Below the pieces are notes generated by a model that was not told where the DNA came from, searched no databases, and saw only the letters and a program-made list of their open reading frames with translations. Made by a program: the position numbers and the translations under genes. 27,526 nt of DNA from an uncultured Paraprevotella sp. (lineage in GTDB: Bacteria; Bacteroidota; Bacteroidia; Bacteroidales; Bacteroidaceae): assembly GCA_910584955.1 (NCBI GenBank), contig CAJUDC010000016.1, positions 1 to 27,526 of the forward strand, written 5' to 3'. Shown piece by piece: positions 16,705 through 22,713 of this stretch. How positions within the stretch are numbered: position 1 is the first letter of the stretch; every line of letters begins with the position of its first letter.

Positions 16705-17784
16705 TTAAGTTGTTGGGGTGGGATTGTTCGGTGTGGGGGTATTAGGAATAATCTTATAGTGCGGGTGATATTTCTCTTCGTATTCTTCACAATTTGTGGT
16801 CATGTTTTTCCTGTAATATTTGCAGGTTCTCGCTTCTATGATTTTAGGGTGTTGTGGTGTCCCAAACTTCTTGTATAGTGCGCATATTGGACTTGTGGCT
16901 CCATCATGTACTCGATACTTGCACAATATGCAGCTTTTCACTTGGATTCCTTTCTGAAGGGCTTTTTGAGCACACCAAGTCCAATCTTGGTTTTCTTCAG
17001 AAACTAAAAGAAAAGGATCTGTAGAGAAATACGGTAATTGAGTAAGTTTGCAGCATTTAGGGCGATCAACGCGGAAGTCGTGGTTGGAATCGACCCGATA
17101 AACATATAAGAGACATTGTTGAGGTTCCTCTGGTTCTCCTTTTTCTGTATTCTGGAAATTGTAGAATTGGACTCGCTTATCCTCTTTAACGGAATCCCCG
17201 ATAAACCCGGAAGTTTCCTGTATGAAGGATGTTTTTGTGATTTGATCAATATCCTCTTCCGACTGGATATGAATCTCAATAATCCTTATTCCCGAATTTC
17301 GTTTCTTGGTTTCGCAAGGATGCGTAACGCAGATTTCAATGAGAACGGGCTCGCGTTTTGCTTCTTGGTCATGGAAGAGCATAAGGTCTGCTCTGTACCC
17401 CTTATGTTCCCGTTCTTCTTCGCAACAGTTGTAATATTTGCGCAGGTCAAATCTTTTTGTTATCGTCTTAATTCGGCAGGCTTCCTTGTCGAGTGGACAT
17501 TTGGCGCTGCAATACACTTTGGTGTTATAGGCAATGTAAAAAGAGGGGGACGTGAGGAAATGCTCGCGAATCTTTGTTTTGGCTATTTGGTGCAGATAAG
17601 TTTCGTAGGAGCAGTTGCTGACATTGTTTTTGTGTGCAAAGTGCCAGCGGTTAATTTTTCCTTGGCGGGGAATCATTGCCGCCTTGCAATGAGGGCAGGC
17701 GTATTCTTCTCCACGTCGGGCTTTGCCGATATGAATGAGTTTCCCTTCCTTGTCCAAGGCATAGCCGTAGTCCTGTCTGTTCAT
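16705..17784 (-). CDS. Competence protein CoiA-like nuclease
   Basis: This 359-residue cytoplasmic protein resembles the CoiA family, known in Gram-positive competence but widespread as orphan genes elsewhere. The N-terminus reads YALDKEGKLIHIGKARRGEEY and is followed by a zinc site, Cys30, Cys33, His48 and His51 (CPHC ... RQGKINRWHFAH), typical of the family. A helical stretch leads to a restriction-endonuclease-like core: Asp133 in GYRADLML and Glu150 in LIEICVTHPCE, with lysines at 160-161 and then SGIRIIEI. Position 152, often Lys or Gln in PD-(D/E)xK cores, is Cys here. The C-terminal third has four spaced cysteines (SCILC, PIC, TCKYY) that may form another zinc site. It ends in a Pro/Thr-rich tail. 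It is AT-rich compared with its left neighbours. Its role (DNA processing, defence or a mobile-element remnant) cannot be decided. Confidence 0.8.
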   Translation of the reverse strand: MNRQDYGYALDKEGKLIHIGKARRGEEYACPHCKAAMIPRQGKINRWHFAHKNNVSNCSYETYLHQIAKTKIREHFLTSPSFYIAYNTKVYCSAKCPLDKEACRIKTITKRFDLRKYYNCCEEEREHKGYRADLMLFHDQEAKREPVLIEICVTHPCETKKRNSGIRIIEIHIQSEEDIDQITKTSFIQETSGFIGDSVKEDKRVQFYNFQNTEKGEPEEPQQCLLYVYRVDSNHDFRVDRPKCCKLTQLPYFSTDPFLLVSEENQDWTWCAQKALQKGIQVKSCILCKYRVHDGATSPICALYKKFGTPQHPKIIEARTCKYYRKNMTTNCEEYEEKYHPHYKIIPNTPTPNNPTPTT

Positions 17785-17875
17785 TTTCTTTTGGAAATGT
17801 AAATGAGTTATCTGTGTACAAGGCTCGTTAATTTTGAATTCTCAACGTGGTTATAGATTAAGGTAACCAGTTGTA

Positions 17876-17912
17876 AACGGGGGAATGCCTTTGATTTAAG
17901 GCGTTCCCCGTT
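17876..17912 (-). terminator. Hairpin terminator after the XRE-type gene
   Basis: About 15 bp of stem (17876-17891 with 17898-17912, one bulged G and one G-T pair) enclose a 6-base loop, five bases beyond the stop of the minus-strand gene. On that strand the stem is followed by TTTACAA, so the T tract is weak. Strong pairing makes termination likely. Confidence 0.7.
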
Positions 17913-17917
17913 GCAGA

Positions 17918-18541
17918 TTATCTCCTTCCTACTCTTTGGTAGGTCTCAAAGGCAAAAATCAGTGTCTTGTACCATTCTTCACGTGTCTTGTAATCTAATT
18001 TTATATTTACATCGACACTATTATATAATTTGTTTTGGCAGACTTCTATCTCGCAACCGTCCTCATTGGTTATAACGGATATTGGAAGTATAGGATTTTC
18101 TCCGATCCGTTCTTTCATGGTATTCCCAATAGATAAGGTGATAAAGTAGGGAACTAATGCAAAATCGGGTGTCGGACATTTATCAAAATCTTTATGGTCT
18201 TCCAATCTGGTGAACATGATTTGTGCATCCAGTCCCATTTCATTTAGAACATCCGGCACAACGTCGAAGAATTGGTATACGGCTTTCTGATTCATCTTTT
18301 CCTCTTCCGTTTCTTCATCTTCAATGATCAGGTCTTCATCTTTGGCAAGGTCTTCAAAGAAATTATGATTAAGGACTTGTGAAATTCTTTTTAGCAGGAT
18401 AATGTCGATCTTACAGCGTTGAAAAATGTTATATACATTGTTTCTTTCACAGCAAATCATTTTTGCAAAATTTGTTATAGGAATGCTTTGTTTGCGAACT
18501 TCATGTTCTATAAGTTCTCCGATTGTTTTTTTATTTTTCAT
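17918..18541 (-). CDS. XRE-type helix-turn-helix protein with a C-terminal domain of unknown function
   Basis: This 207-residue protein has an N-terminal helix-turn-helix of the type common in Bacteroidetes. Residues about 6-65 read IGELIEHEVRKQSIPITNFA, then CCERNNVYNIFQRCKIDIIL, then LKRISQVLNHNFF. An acidic linker follows (DEDLIIEDEETEEE). The C-terminal part (about 85-207) has no recognisable motif; it looks like a mixed alpha/beta sensing or partner domain. The protein is probably a DNA-binding regulator, but its target is unknown. TACCTTTG, an exact -7 box, lies 29 bases upstream of the start on the same strand. It stands between the lipoprotein and the CoiA-like gene with gaps of 87 and 133 bases and a terminator after it, so it may be transcribed alone. 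Confidence 0.8.
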   Translation of the reverse strand: MKNKKTIGELIEHEVRKQSIPITNFAKMICCERNNVYNIFQRCKIDIILLKRISQVLNHNFFEDLAKDEDLIIEDEETEEEKMNQKAVYQFFDVVPDVLNEMGLDAQIMFTRLEDHKDFDKCPTPDFALVPYFITLSIGNTMKERIGENPILPISVITNEDGCEIEVCQNKLYNSVDVNIKLDYKTREEWYKTLIFAFETYQRVGRR

Positions 18542-18569
18542 GGCTATAGTGATATTTTTGTTACGGCAA

Positions 18570-18577
18570 CAAAGGTA
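18570..18577 (-). promoter_or_regulatory. -7 box upstream of the XRE-type gene
   Basis: TACCTTTG on the minus strand matches TAnnTTTG exactly and lies 29 bases before the ATG. No TTTG is visible at the -33 position, so only half of the promoter pattern is present. Confidence 0.45.
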
Positions 18578-18628
18578 GAGATTGTTACTTTAAAAAGCGC
18601 TAATTTACGTGTATCATTTTGTTGTACA

Positions 18629-19297
18629 TTATTCGTCATAGAACTTAAGATCCTCTAAGTTAATCTTTTCGCTTGTGGATTCCTCGCCACACATTTGTTT
18701 GAAAAGTGATTCTACGATTTTGTACTCTTCGTCTTCTGTATTGTACAGAGCAAAGATTGAATTCAGGTCTTTGTCCATCAAGAACTTGACTTCTCCGAAC
18801 ATGGTCATTCCAGCATTGTTGTCGGCACGGTAGCGATGCCATACTTTAAAGCCGATAAACTGTTCTTCTTCATTCAACATTGTGTTCAGTTTCGCAGCAA
18901 TTTTTTTAGCCTTTTCTTCTGCCCTGTTTTTCTTGACAATATATTCGTTATAACGTTCTTTGGCTTGATTCAGTTCTTCTCTGCTATCATTATTGGAGAA
19001 GATTCTCAACATGTCTTGGTGGTGTGCCACATTTCGTTTGGCGGATTTTGCGTAGTCGTCGTAATTGTTTATCTCTTTCGTCAATTTGTATAATTGCAAT
19101 GTTTTGTCATAAAATTCGGGATCATCAAAAGGAGTAAAAGCACTATCGATCCGTGTTCCTGCGGGAGAGTAGGTTTCTGGATGGTATAATCCTCTTTCCA
19201 TGCTTTCCTTTATTAATAAATTGACTTTCTCTTCCGGTGATTGCGTACAGGCAAATAAAAGGATAACGACAATAAATCCCAATAAAATCTTCTTCAT
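18629..19297 (-). CDS. Putative lipoprotein of unknown function
   Basis: This 222-residue protein has a clear type II signal: MKKILLGFIVVILLFAC, with Cys17 after LFA as the lipidation site. The mature part starts TQSPEEKVNLLIKESMERGL and carries a patch reading YHPETYSPAGTRIDSAF. It then has a charged helical region at about 95-140 (ERYNEYIVKKNRAEEKAKK) likely to form a coiled coil. The last part (about 145-200) reads FIGFKVWHRYRADNNAG, MTMFGEVKFLMDKDLN, with a beta-sheet look. Short lipoproteins of this kind with YxPxSF/Y-type motifs are frequent in Bacteroidetes and uncharacterised. It is AT-rich, like the other genes of this stretch. A long palindrome lies between 42 and 180 bases upstream. 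Confidence 0.78.
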   Translation of the reverse strand: MKKILLGFIVVILLFACTQSPEEKVNLLIKESMERGLYHPETYSPAGTRIDSAFTPFDDPEFYDKTLQLYKLTKEINNYDDYAKSAKRNVAHHQDMLRIFSNNDSREELNQAKERYNEYIVKKNRAEEKAKKIAAKLNTMLNEEEQFIGFKVWHRYRADNNAGMTMFGEVKFLMDKDLNSIFALYNTEDEEYKIVESLFKQMCGEESTSEKINLEDLKFYDE

Positions 19298-19338
19298 GAT
19301 AATGTGTTTTTACGAGGAAGGCGTGTAACCGTTCAGAA

Positions 19339-19476
19339 CTTGTCTTATCTTTAGGTTACCGCCAAGTGACCTGCTACATAACAAGCGATGAACAGTTCAC
19401 GCCTTATGACGTGAACTTTCAATCTACCTGTTCTCATGTAGCGAATATTGGCGGTATTCAAAGATAAGAGAACAAG
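19339..19476. ncRNA. Long imperfect palindrome, candidate structured RNA
   Basis: The 138 bases fold on themselves almost completely. Pairing blocks in register are 19339-19343/19472-19476, 19344-19352/19460-19468, 19357-19364/19449-19456, 19373-19379/19436-19442, 19390-19395/19428-19433, and an inner hairpin 19396-19401/19410-19415 with an 8-base loop. Internal loops separate the blocks. Nested pairing at this length is rare by chance and suggests an RNA (a long-hairpin 6S-like form is one option) or a decayed inverted-repeat element. Strand is unclear: a minus-strand -7 box lies within the right arm, and no plus-strand promoter is seen. Confidence 0.4.
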
Positions 19477-19491
19477 AGCTAAAAGCTCAAT
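19459..19491 (-). promoter_or_regulatory. Candidate promoter of the lipoprotein gene
   Basis: On the minus strand TATCTTTG (19466-19459) matches TAnnTTTG. ATTG (19491-19488) stands in the -33 position with a 21-base spacer. Transcription would start near 19452, inside the palindrome, giving a leader of about 155 bases for the lipoprotein gene. Confidence 0.4.
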
Positions 19492-19871
19492 ATTCGAAAA
19501 AGTATATGTACGGGAGCGCTTTCCGTTGTTAATAATAAAAAAACTTGCTGTTGTGCAACTGATTTTTGTTTTTGATGAATGATATACAGCCTTGCGGCTG
19601 ATATTTCCTTTTAGCGCTTCATTTGTTTTTCTCTATTTGTAACCTCCTTTTTTTAGTGTTGCTCTGTTATTTGATATATGTGTTACGGCATATTTTACCG
19701 CAAACAGCTTTTGTTTTATATATGTTTATATGAAACAAGGTTTGTGTATGTCATAGTTTAATTCTATCACTTATACATAACTGAACGCAAAAGTAATCTT
19801 TTTCAGCGAGATTCGGGTAGAGCAGATGAATAATGTAGGCTTTTCTGTACATTTTTCTCTTTTGAAAGCCT

Positions 19872-20171
19872 GCTCGTCCATACATAGCTTATTTATTGGT
19901 TAGGCCTGTCTGATTTCTTTAAGCGCGTGAGCCAGGGTTTGGATGTCTTCAGCGGTTGTAGCCCATGAGGTAACGAAACGTACCGTTGTGGTGGTCTCGC
20001 CTCGCGGCCCCCACAGTTCGAAAGATGCATGCTGGTGCAGCGGGTCCATATCGTCGTTGGGCAATGTGAAAAACTGCTGGTTGGTAGGGGACGCGATGAA
20101 GAGCGGGTAGCCGGTTTTTTGCATCAGTTGCCGAATCTGTATGGCAAAGTCCACGGTCCTTTGGGAAGCTC
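19872..20171 (-). repeat. Direct repeat copy A: displaced 3' end of a threonine aldolase gene
   Basis: This 300-base block matches 21528-21827 without any gap. I count 20 mismatches (about 93% identity). Both copies have the same orientation and are 1656 bases apart. The match begins and ends sharply at GCTCGTCC and GGGAAGCTC. Confidence 0.95.
19900..20171 (-). pseudogene. Truncated threonine aldolase 3' fragment
   Basis: The frame encodes the last 90 or so residues of L-threonine aldolase, beginning in the middle of the gene and lacking the PLP lysine and the whole catalytic domain. It reads QIRQLMQKTGYPLFIASPTN and so on, and keeps an open frame to its stop. Compared with the intact copy it ends in KEIRQA rather than KEIR, because one base turns the Gln codon into TAG in the intact copy. 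No function is expected. It is a by-product of whatever event placed the Abi gene here, and its divergence shows that the two ends do not come from a recent simple duplication. Confidence 0.9.
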
Positions 20172-20275
20172 AACATCTAATGCGTAGTATTAGACAGAAA
20201 GCAGCTAAAGCCGGTGTAAAAATCTCCCAATCCAAGTGGGAAACGGCGACAATATCCTATTAAGGGTAGATGATT

Positions 20276-20311
20276 ATTCCGGTCCATTGTTTTTTAACGA
20301 TGGGCCGGAAT
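20276..20311 (+). terminator. Hairpin after the remnant reading frame
   Basis: A 14-bp stem (20276-20289 with 20298-20311, two G-T pairs) has an 8-base loop of T and A. It lies 13 bases after the stop of the 27-codon remnant and is followed by CGTTTATTG. The T tract is weak, but the position fits a terminator that came with the lost gene. Confidence 0.6.
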
Positions 20312-20505
20312 CGTTTATTGATGTATATGTTGTTTTGAAGTGTATATATAGCCGGATTGTTGTTGTTTACCGGACTGAAGAATCTATTTAGGAACGCAAT
20401 GTTTTACCGAACGGGTTCTTCAACCCTTGATATTAACACATGCTACGTCAGAGTGTTAAATATCTCCGTTTTTGATGGGCGCTTTGTGATTTCTCTCTTA
20501 GAAAG

Positions 20506-20536
20506 TTTGCAGAATCAAAGGTTATTTATACCTTTG
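20506..20536 (+). promoter_or_regulatory. Promoter of the Abi gene
   Basis: TTTG (20506-20509), a 19-base spacer and TACCTTTG (20529-20536) match both boxes of the Bacteroidetes consensus exactly. Transcription should start near 20543, which excludes the longest open frame start at 20357 and supports starts at 20567 or 20603. Confidence 0.8.
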
Positions 20537-20602
20537 CCGTACGAGAACCCGCCAAGCCTCTCAACGATGCTCAAATGTGCGGGTCGTTTTGTTTATACAC
20601 GT

Positions 20603-21505
20603 ATGGATTCAAAGATCCCATTTGTCAAGAGATACTCCACACCACATGAATTAGTACAGCTACTCAAAACAAGAGGCATGGAGATAACCGATGAAGAAAA
20701 GGCAGCGCATTATTTGTCTCACATCGGTTACTATCGGTTGTCTGCTTATATGTATCCATTGCTTTTGATTCCCAAAGAACAACATCTTTTCAAACAAGGA
20801 GTAGCTTTCAGCAAAGTAATGAGGCTGTATCGTTTTGACAAGAAGTTACGTTTGATGCTATTCAACGAAATTGAAAAGATAGAAGTGGCTGTACGTTGTG
20901 CTATAGTGAACTTTGGCACAGAAATGACAGGAAATCCTTTCTGGATGACGGATCCCGATAATTTTGCCAATTCTGCAAAGTTCACCCGTTCAATCCATCT
21001 GATAGAAGATGAACTGAACCACACGAAAGAGGATTTTATCAATCACTTCAAGGAAGTTTATACCAATCAATATCCTCCATCATGGATGCTGACAGAGGTA
21101 TTGCCGTTTGGAGTTGTTACCAACGTCTATTCCAATATCAAAAGCAAGAAAATAAAGAAACGTATAGCCCAGTCGTTTGGGTTGCAAGTTGCTCCATTTG
21201 AATCTTGGCTTACCATTATCACGGTAACCAGAAACTCATGTTGTCATCATGCTCGCATTTGGAACAGGACATTCTCAATCCGTGCCACAATGCCAGTCAG
21301 AATGTCTCGCCCATGGTTATCTTTGCCAACAGACCCTTTGAAGGTGTACTTTGATATGTGCATCATCAAGTATTTTCTTGACATCATATCCCCAAACAAT
21401 GATATGCTTGACAAGATGAAATCTCTTCTTACCGCTTTCCCCGAAATAGATAAAAAAGCCCTCGGCTTTACAGAGGGCTGGGAAGATGAACCATTGTGGC
21501 GATAA
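20603..21505 (+). CDS. Abi_2 (AbiD/AbiF-type) abortive-infection protein with HEPN motif
   Basis: This protein belongs to the Abi_2 family of phage-defence proteins, which halt growth of infected cells, probably through RNA cleavage. With the start at 20603 it has 300 residues. It opens PFVKRYSTPHELVQLLKTRG, followed by HYLSHIGYYRLSAYMYPLL, the typical N-terminal block. The HEPN ribonuclease motif R-x4-H is present as Arg210-Asn211-...-His215 (TRNSCCHHARIWNR). The C-terminus ends ...GFTEGWEDEPLWR, the common family ending. The frame is open upstream to 20357, but the promoter at 20506-20536 lies inside that extension. An ATG at 20567 is an alternative start. The gene stands alone, with no antitoxin partner visible, between two partial copies of the threonine aldolase gene. 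Its 3' end carries a minus-strand terminator. It is AT-rich compared with its flanks. Confidence 0.9.
   Translation: MDSKIPFVKRYSTPHELVQLLKTRGMEITDEEKAAHYLSHIGYYRLSAYMYPLLLIPKEQHLFKQGVAFSKVMRLYRFDKKLRLMLFNEIEKIEVAVRCAIVNFGTEMTGNPFWMTDPDNFANSAKFTRSIHLIEDELNHTKEDFINHFKEVYTNQYPPSWMLTEVLPFGVVTNVYSNIKSKKIKKRIAQSFGLQVAPFESWLTIITVTRNSCCHHARIWNRTFSIRATMPVRMSRPWLSLPTDPLKVYFDMCIIKYFLDIISPNNDMLDKMKSLLTAFPEIDKKALGFTEGWEDEPLWR
21452..21479 (-). terminator. Minus-strand terminator inside the 3' end of the Abi gene
   Basis: A 7-bp stem (21457-21463 with 21473-21479; arms AGCCCTC and GAGGGCT) with a 9-base loop is followed, on the minus strand, by six T residues (21457-21452). It lies about 80 bases after the threonine aldolase stop and is the only terminator seen for that gene. 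Confidence 0.75.
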
Positions 21506-21527
21506 TTTTACTGTTATAGCAGTTTTC

Positions 21528-21827
21528 GCTCGTCCATACATAGCTTATTTACTGGTCAGGCCTATCTGATTTCTTTAAGCGCGTGAGCCAGAGTTTGGAT
21601 GTCCTCGGCGGTTGTAGCCCATGAGGTAACGAAACGTACCGGTGTGGAGGTCTTGCCTCGCGGACCCCACAGTTCGAAAGATACATGCTGGTGTAGCCGG
21701 TCCATATCGTCGTTGGGTAATGTGAAAAACTGCTGGTTGGTAGGGGACGCGATGAAGAGCGGGTAGCCGGCTTCTTGCATCAGTTGTCGGATCTGCATGG
21801 CAAAGTCCACGGCCCTTTGGGAAGCTC
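21528..21827 (-). repeat. Direct repeat copy B: 3' end of the intact threonine aldolase gene
   Basis: This copy is continuous with the intact gene. It matches 19872-20171 over exactly 300 bases with no gap and about 20 mismatches. Together the two copies bound the 1356-base segment that carries the Abi gene. Confidence 0.95.
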
Positions 21828-22599
21828 TGAAGTATAAATTGTCGGTAAACAACGTTTTGAATTGCAGGCCGAGCAGACGCCCTTTGGCCAGCAAGGCCCC
21901 GTGCTGTTTCACCAGCGACAGGAAACGGGGGATGAGGCGGGCGTTGGCCGACACGATGGCCTCGCCGAACAAGGCCCCTTGCTTGGTGCCGCCGATATAG
22001 AAAATATCGGCAAGGCGGGCGAGATCCTTAAGCGTGAGGTCGCAGGCCGGTGATGAAAGGCCGTAGCCGAGGCGTGCCCCGTCGATGTAGAGCGGGATGT
22101 GGTGGCGGTGGCACACGGTAGAGATCTCTTCCAGCTCGTGGCGGGTGTAGAGGGTGCCTAATTCGGTGGGGAAAGACAGGTAGACCATACCCGGCTCCAC
22201 CATGTGGGGCCATGTGTCGTCCTTGAAAAATGTGGTTACGTAGCGGTCGATGTCTTCCGCCCGAATCTTTCCGTCGAGGGTGGGTAGGGTGAGAATCTTG
22301 TGTCCGGTTGCTTCAATGGCACCGGATTCGTGTACATTGATATGGGCCGTCTCGGCAGCCAGCACGCCTTGGCACTTGCCGAGCAAACCGTCGAGGACAA
22401 GCGCGTTGGCCTGTGTGCCGCCCACTACGAACTGTACCTGTCCGTCCGGTATGCCGCAAACTTCTAGCAGCAGGCGCTCCGCTTCCTTGCAATAATGGTC
22501 TTGTCCGTAGCCCGGGGTGTGTTCCAGGTTGGTGGCAGTCAGTGCATCTATGATCTCAGGCAAGGCCCCTGCCGTGTAGTCGGATTTGAAATAAGCCAT
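21562..22599 (-). CDS. ltaE: Low-specificity L-threonine aldolase
   Basis: This PLP enzyme of fold type I cleaves L-threonine or L-allo-threonine to glycine and acetaldehyde. The 345-residue protein is full length. The PLP lysine is Lys206 in YIGGTKQGALFG, Asp173 in YIDGARLGYG binds the pyridine nitrogen, and His86 in AETAHINVHE stacks on the cofactor. GGTQAN at 60-65 is the phosphate-side segment. The reading frame ends KEIR at a TAG where the displaced copy A continues with Gln-Ala. The last 89 codons lie inside the 300-bp repeat, so the 3' end may have been replaced during insertion of the Abi module. Upstream, between this gene and the esterase gene, are two dyad sequences. It may be read from its own promoter or through from the esterase gene. 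Confidence 0.95.
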   Translation of the reverse strand: MAYFKSDYTAGALPEIIDALTATNLEHTPGYGQDHYCKEAERLLLEVCGIPDGQVQFVVGGTQANALVLDGLLGKCQGVLAAETAHINVHESGAIEATGHKILTLPTLDGKIRAEDIDRYVTTFFKDDTWPHMVEPGMVYLSFPTELGTLYTRHELEEISTVCHRHHIPLYIDGARLGYGLSSPACDLTLKDLARLADIFYIGGTKQGALFGEAIVSANARLIPRFLSLVKQHGALLAKGRLLGLQFKTLFTDNLYFRASQRAVDFAMQIRQLMQEAGYPLFIASPTNQQFFTLPNDDMDRLHQHVSFELWGPRGKTSTPVRFVTSWATTAEDIQTLAHALKEIR

Positions 22600-22618
22600 A
22601 ATAATGTTTTTGTGTTAG

Positions 22619-22681
22619 GCTCCGCGACAACCGTCAAGGCATCGCGGAGCTGATGAAAGAAATCGGTCGGTCATGTGACCG
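22619..22681. promoter_or_regulatory. Two dyad sequences between the esterase and ltaE genes
   Basis: A perfect 9-bp inverted repeat (GCTCCGCGA at 22619-22627 and TCGCGGAGC at 22642-22650) is followed by a 14-bp palindrome, CGGTCATGTGACCG (22668-22681). Neither is followed by a T tract on either strand, so they are not plain terminators. They could be an operator pair, or an mRNA structure just upstream of the ltaE start at 22599. Confidence 0.4.
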
Positions 22682-22713
22682 TCGGGTGGATAAATGCCGG
22701 CGGTATCCCGCTG

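Larger units (their letters stand above)
19298..19871. other. AT-rich intergenic region
   Basis: About 570 bases contain no credible gene. The left part holds a long palindrome (19339-19476, listed separately). To its right are a small hairpin GAGCT/AGCTC (19476-19488) and CAGCC/GGCTG (near 19588-19602), the latter followed by a T-rich run. A minus-strand TACTTTTG at 19789-19796 matches a -7 box without a partner. The right end meets the truncated threonine aldolase copy. Confidence 0.6.
20172..20602. other. Junction segment between repeat copy A and the Abi gene
   Basis: The sequence changes abruptly at 20172. The plus strand carries an open 27-codon tail from 20180 (MRSIRQKAAKAGVKIS..., stop at 20261) that looks like the C-terminus of a lost gene, followed by a hairpin at 20276-20311. 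A GGGTT-CTTC-AACCC hairpin lies at 20413-20426. The rest upstream of 20506 shows no gene. The abi promoter lies at 20506-20536. Confidence 0.5.

Noticed and set aside
17116..17802. 228-codon plus-strand open frame opposite the CoiA-like gene
   Set aside because: The minus strand carries the zinc site and nuclease motifs. The plus frame is their complement, giving hydrophobic runs without meaning.
19339..19476. Invertible promoter of the Bacteroides phase-variation type
   Set aside because: Inversion needs two arms around a non-symmetrical promoter. Here the inside is itself palindromic, so flipping would change little, and no recombinase gene is near.
20357..20602. N-terminal extension of the Abi open frame
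   Set aside because: A consensus promoter lies inside it and its sequence does not resemble the family. The start at 20603 gives the normal N-terminus.
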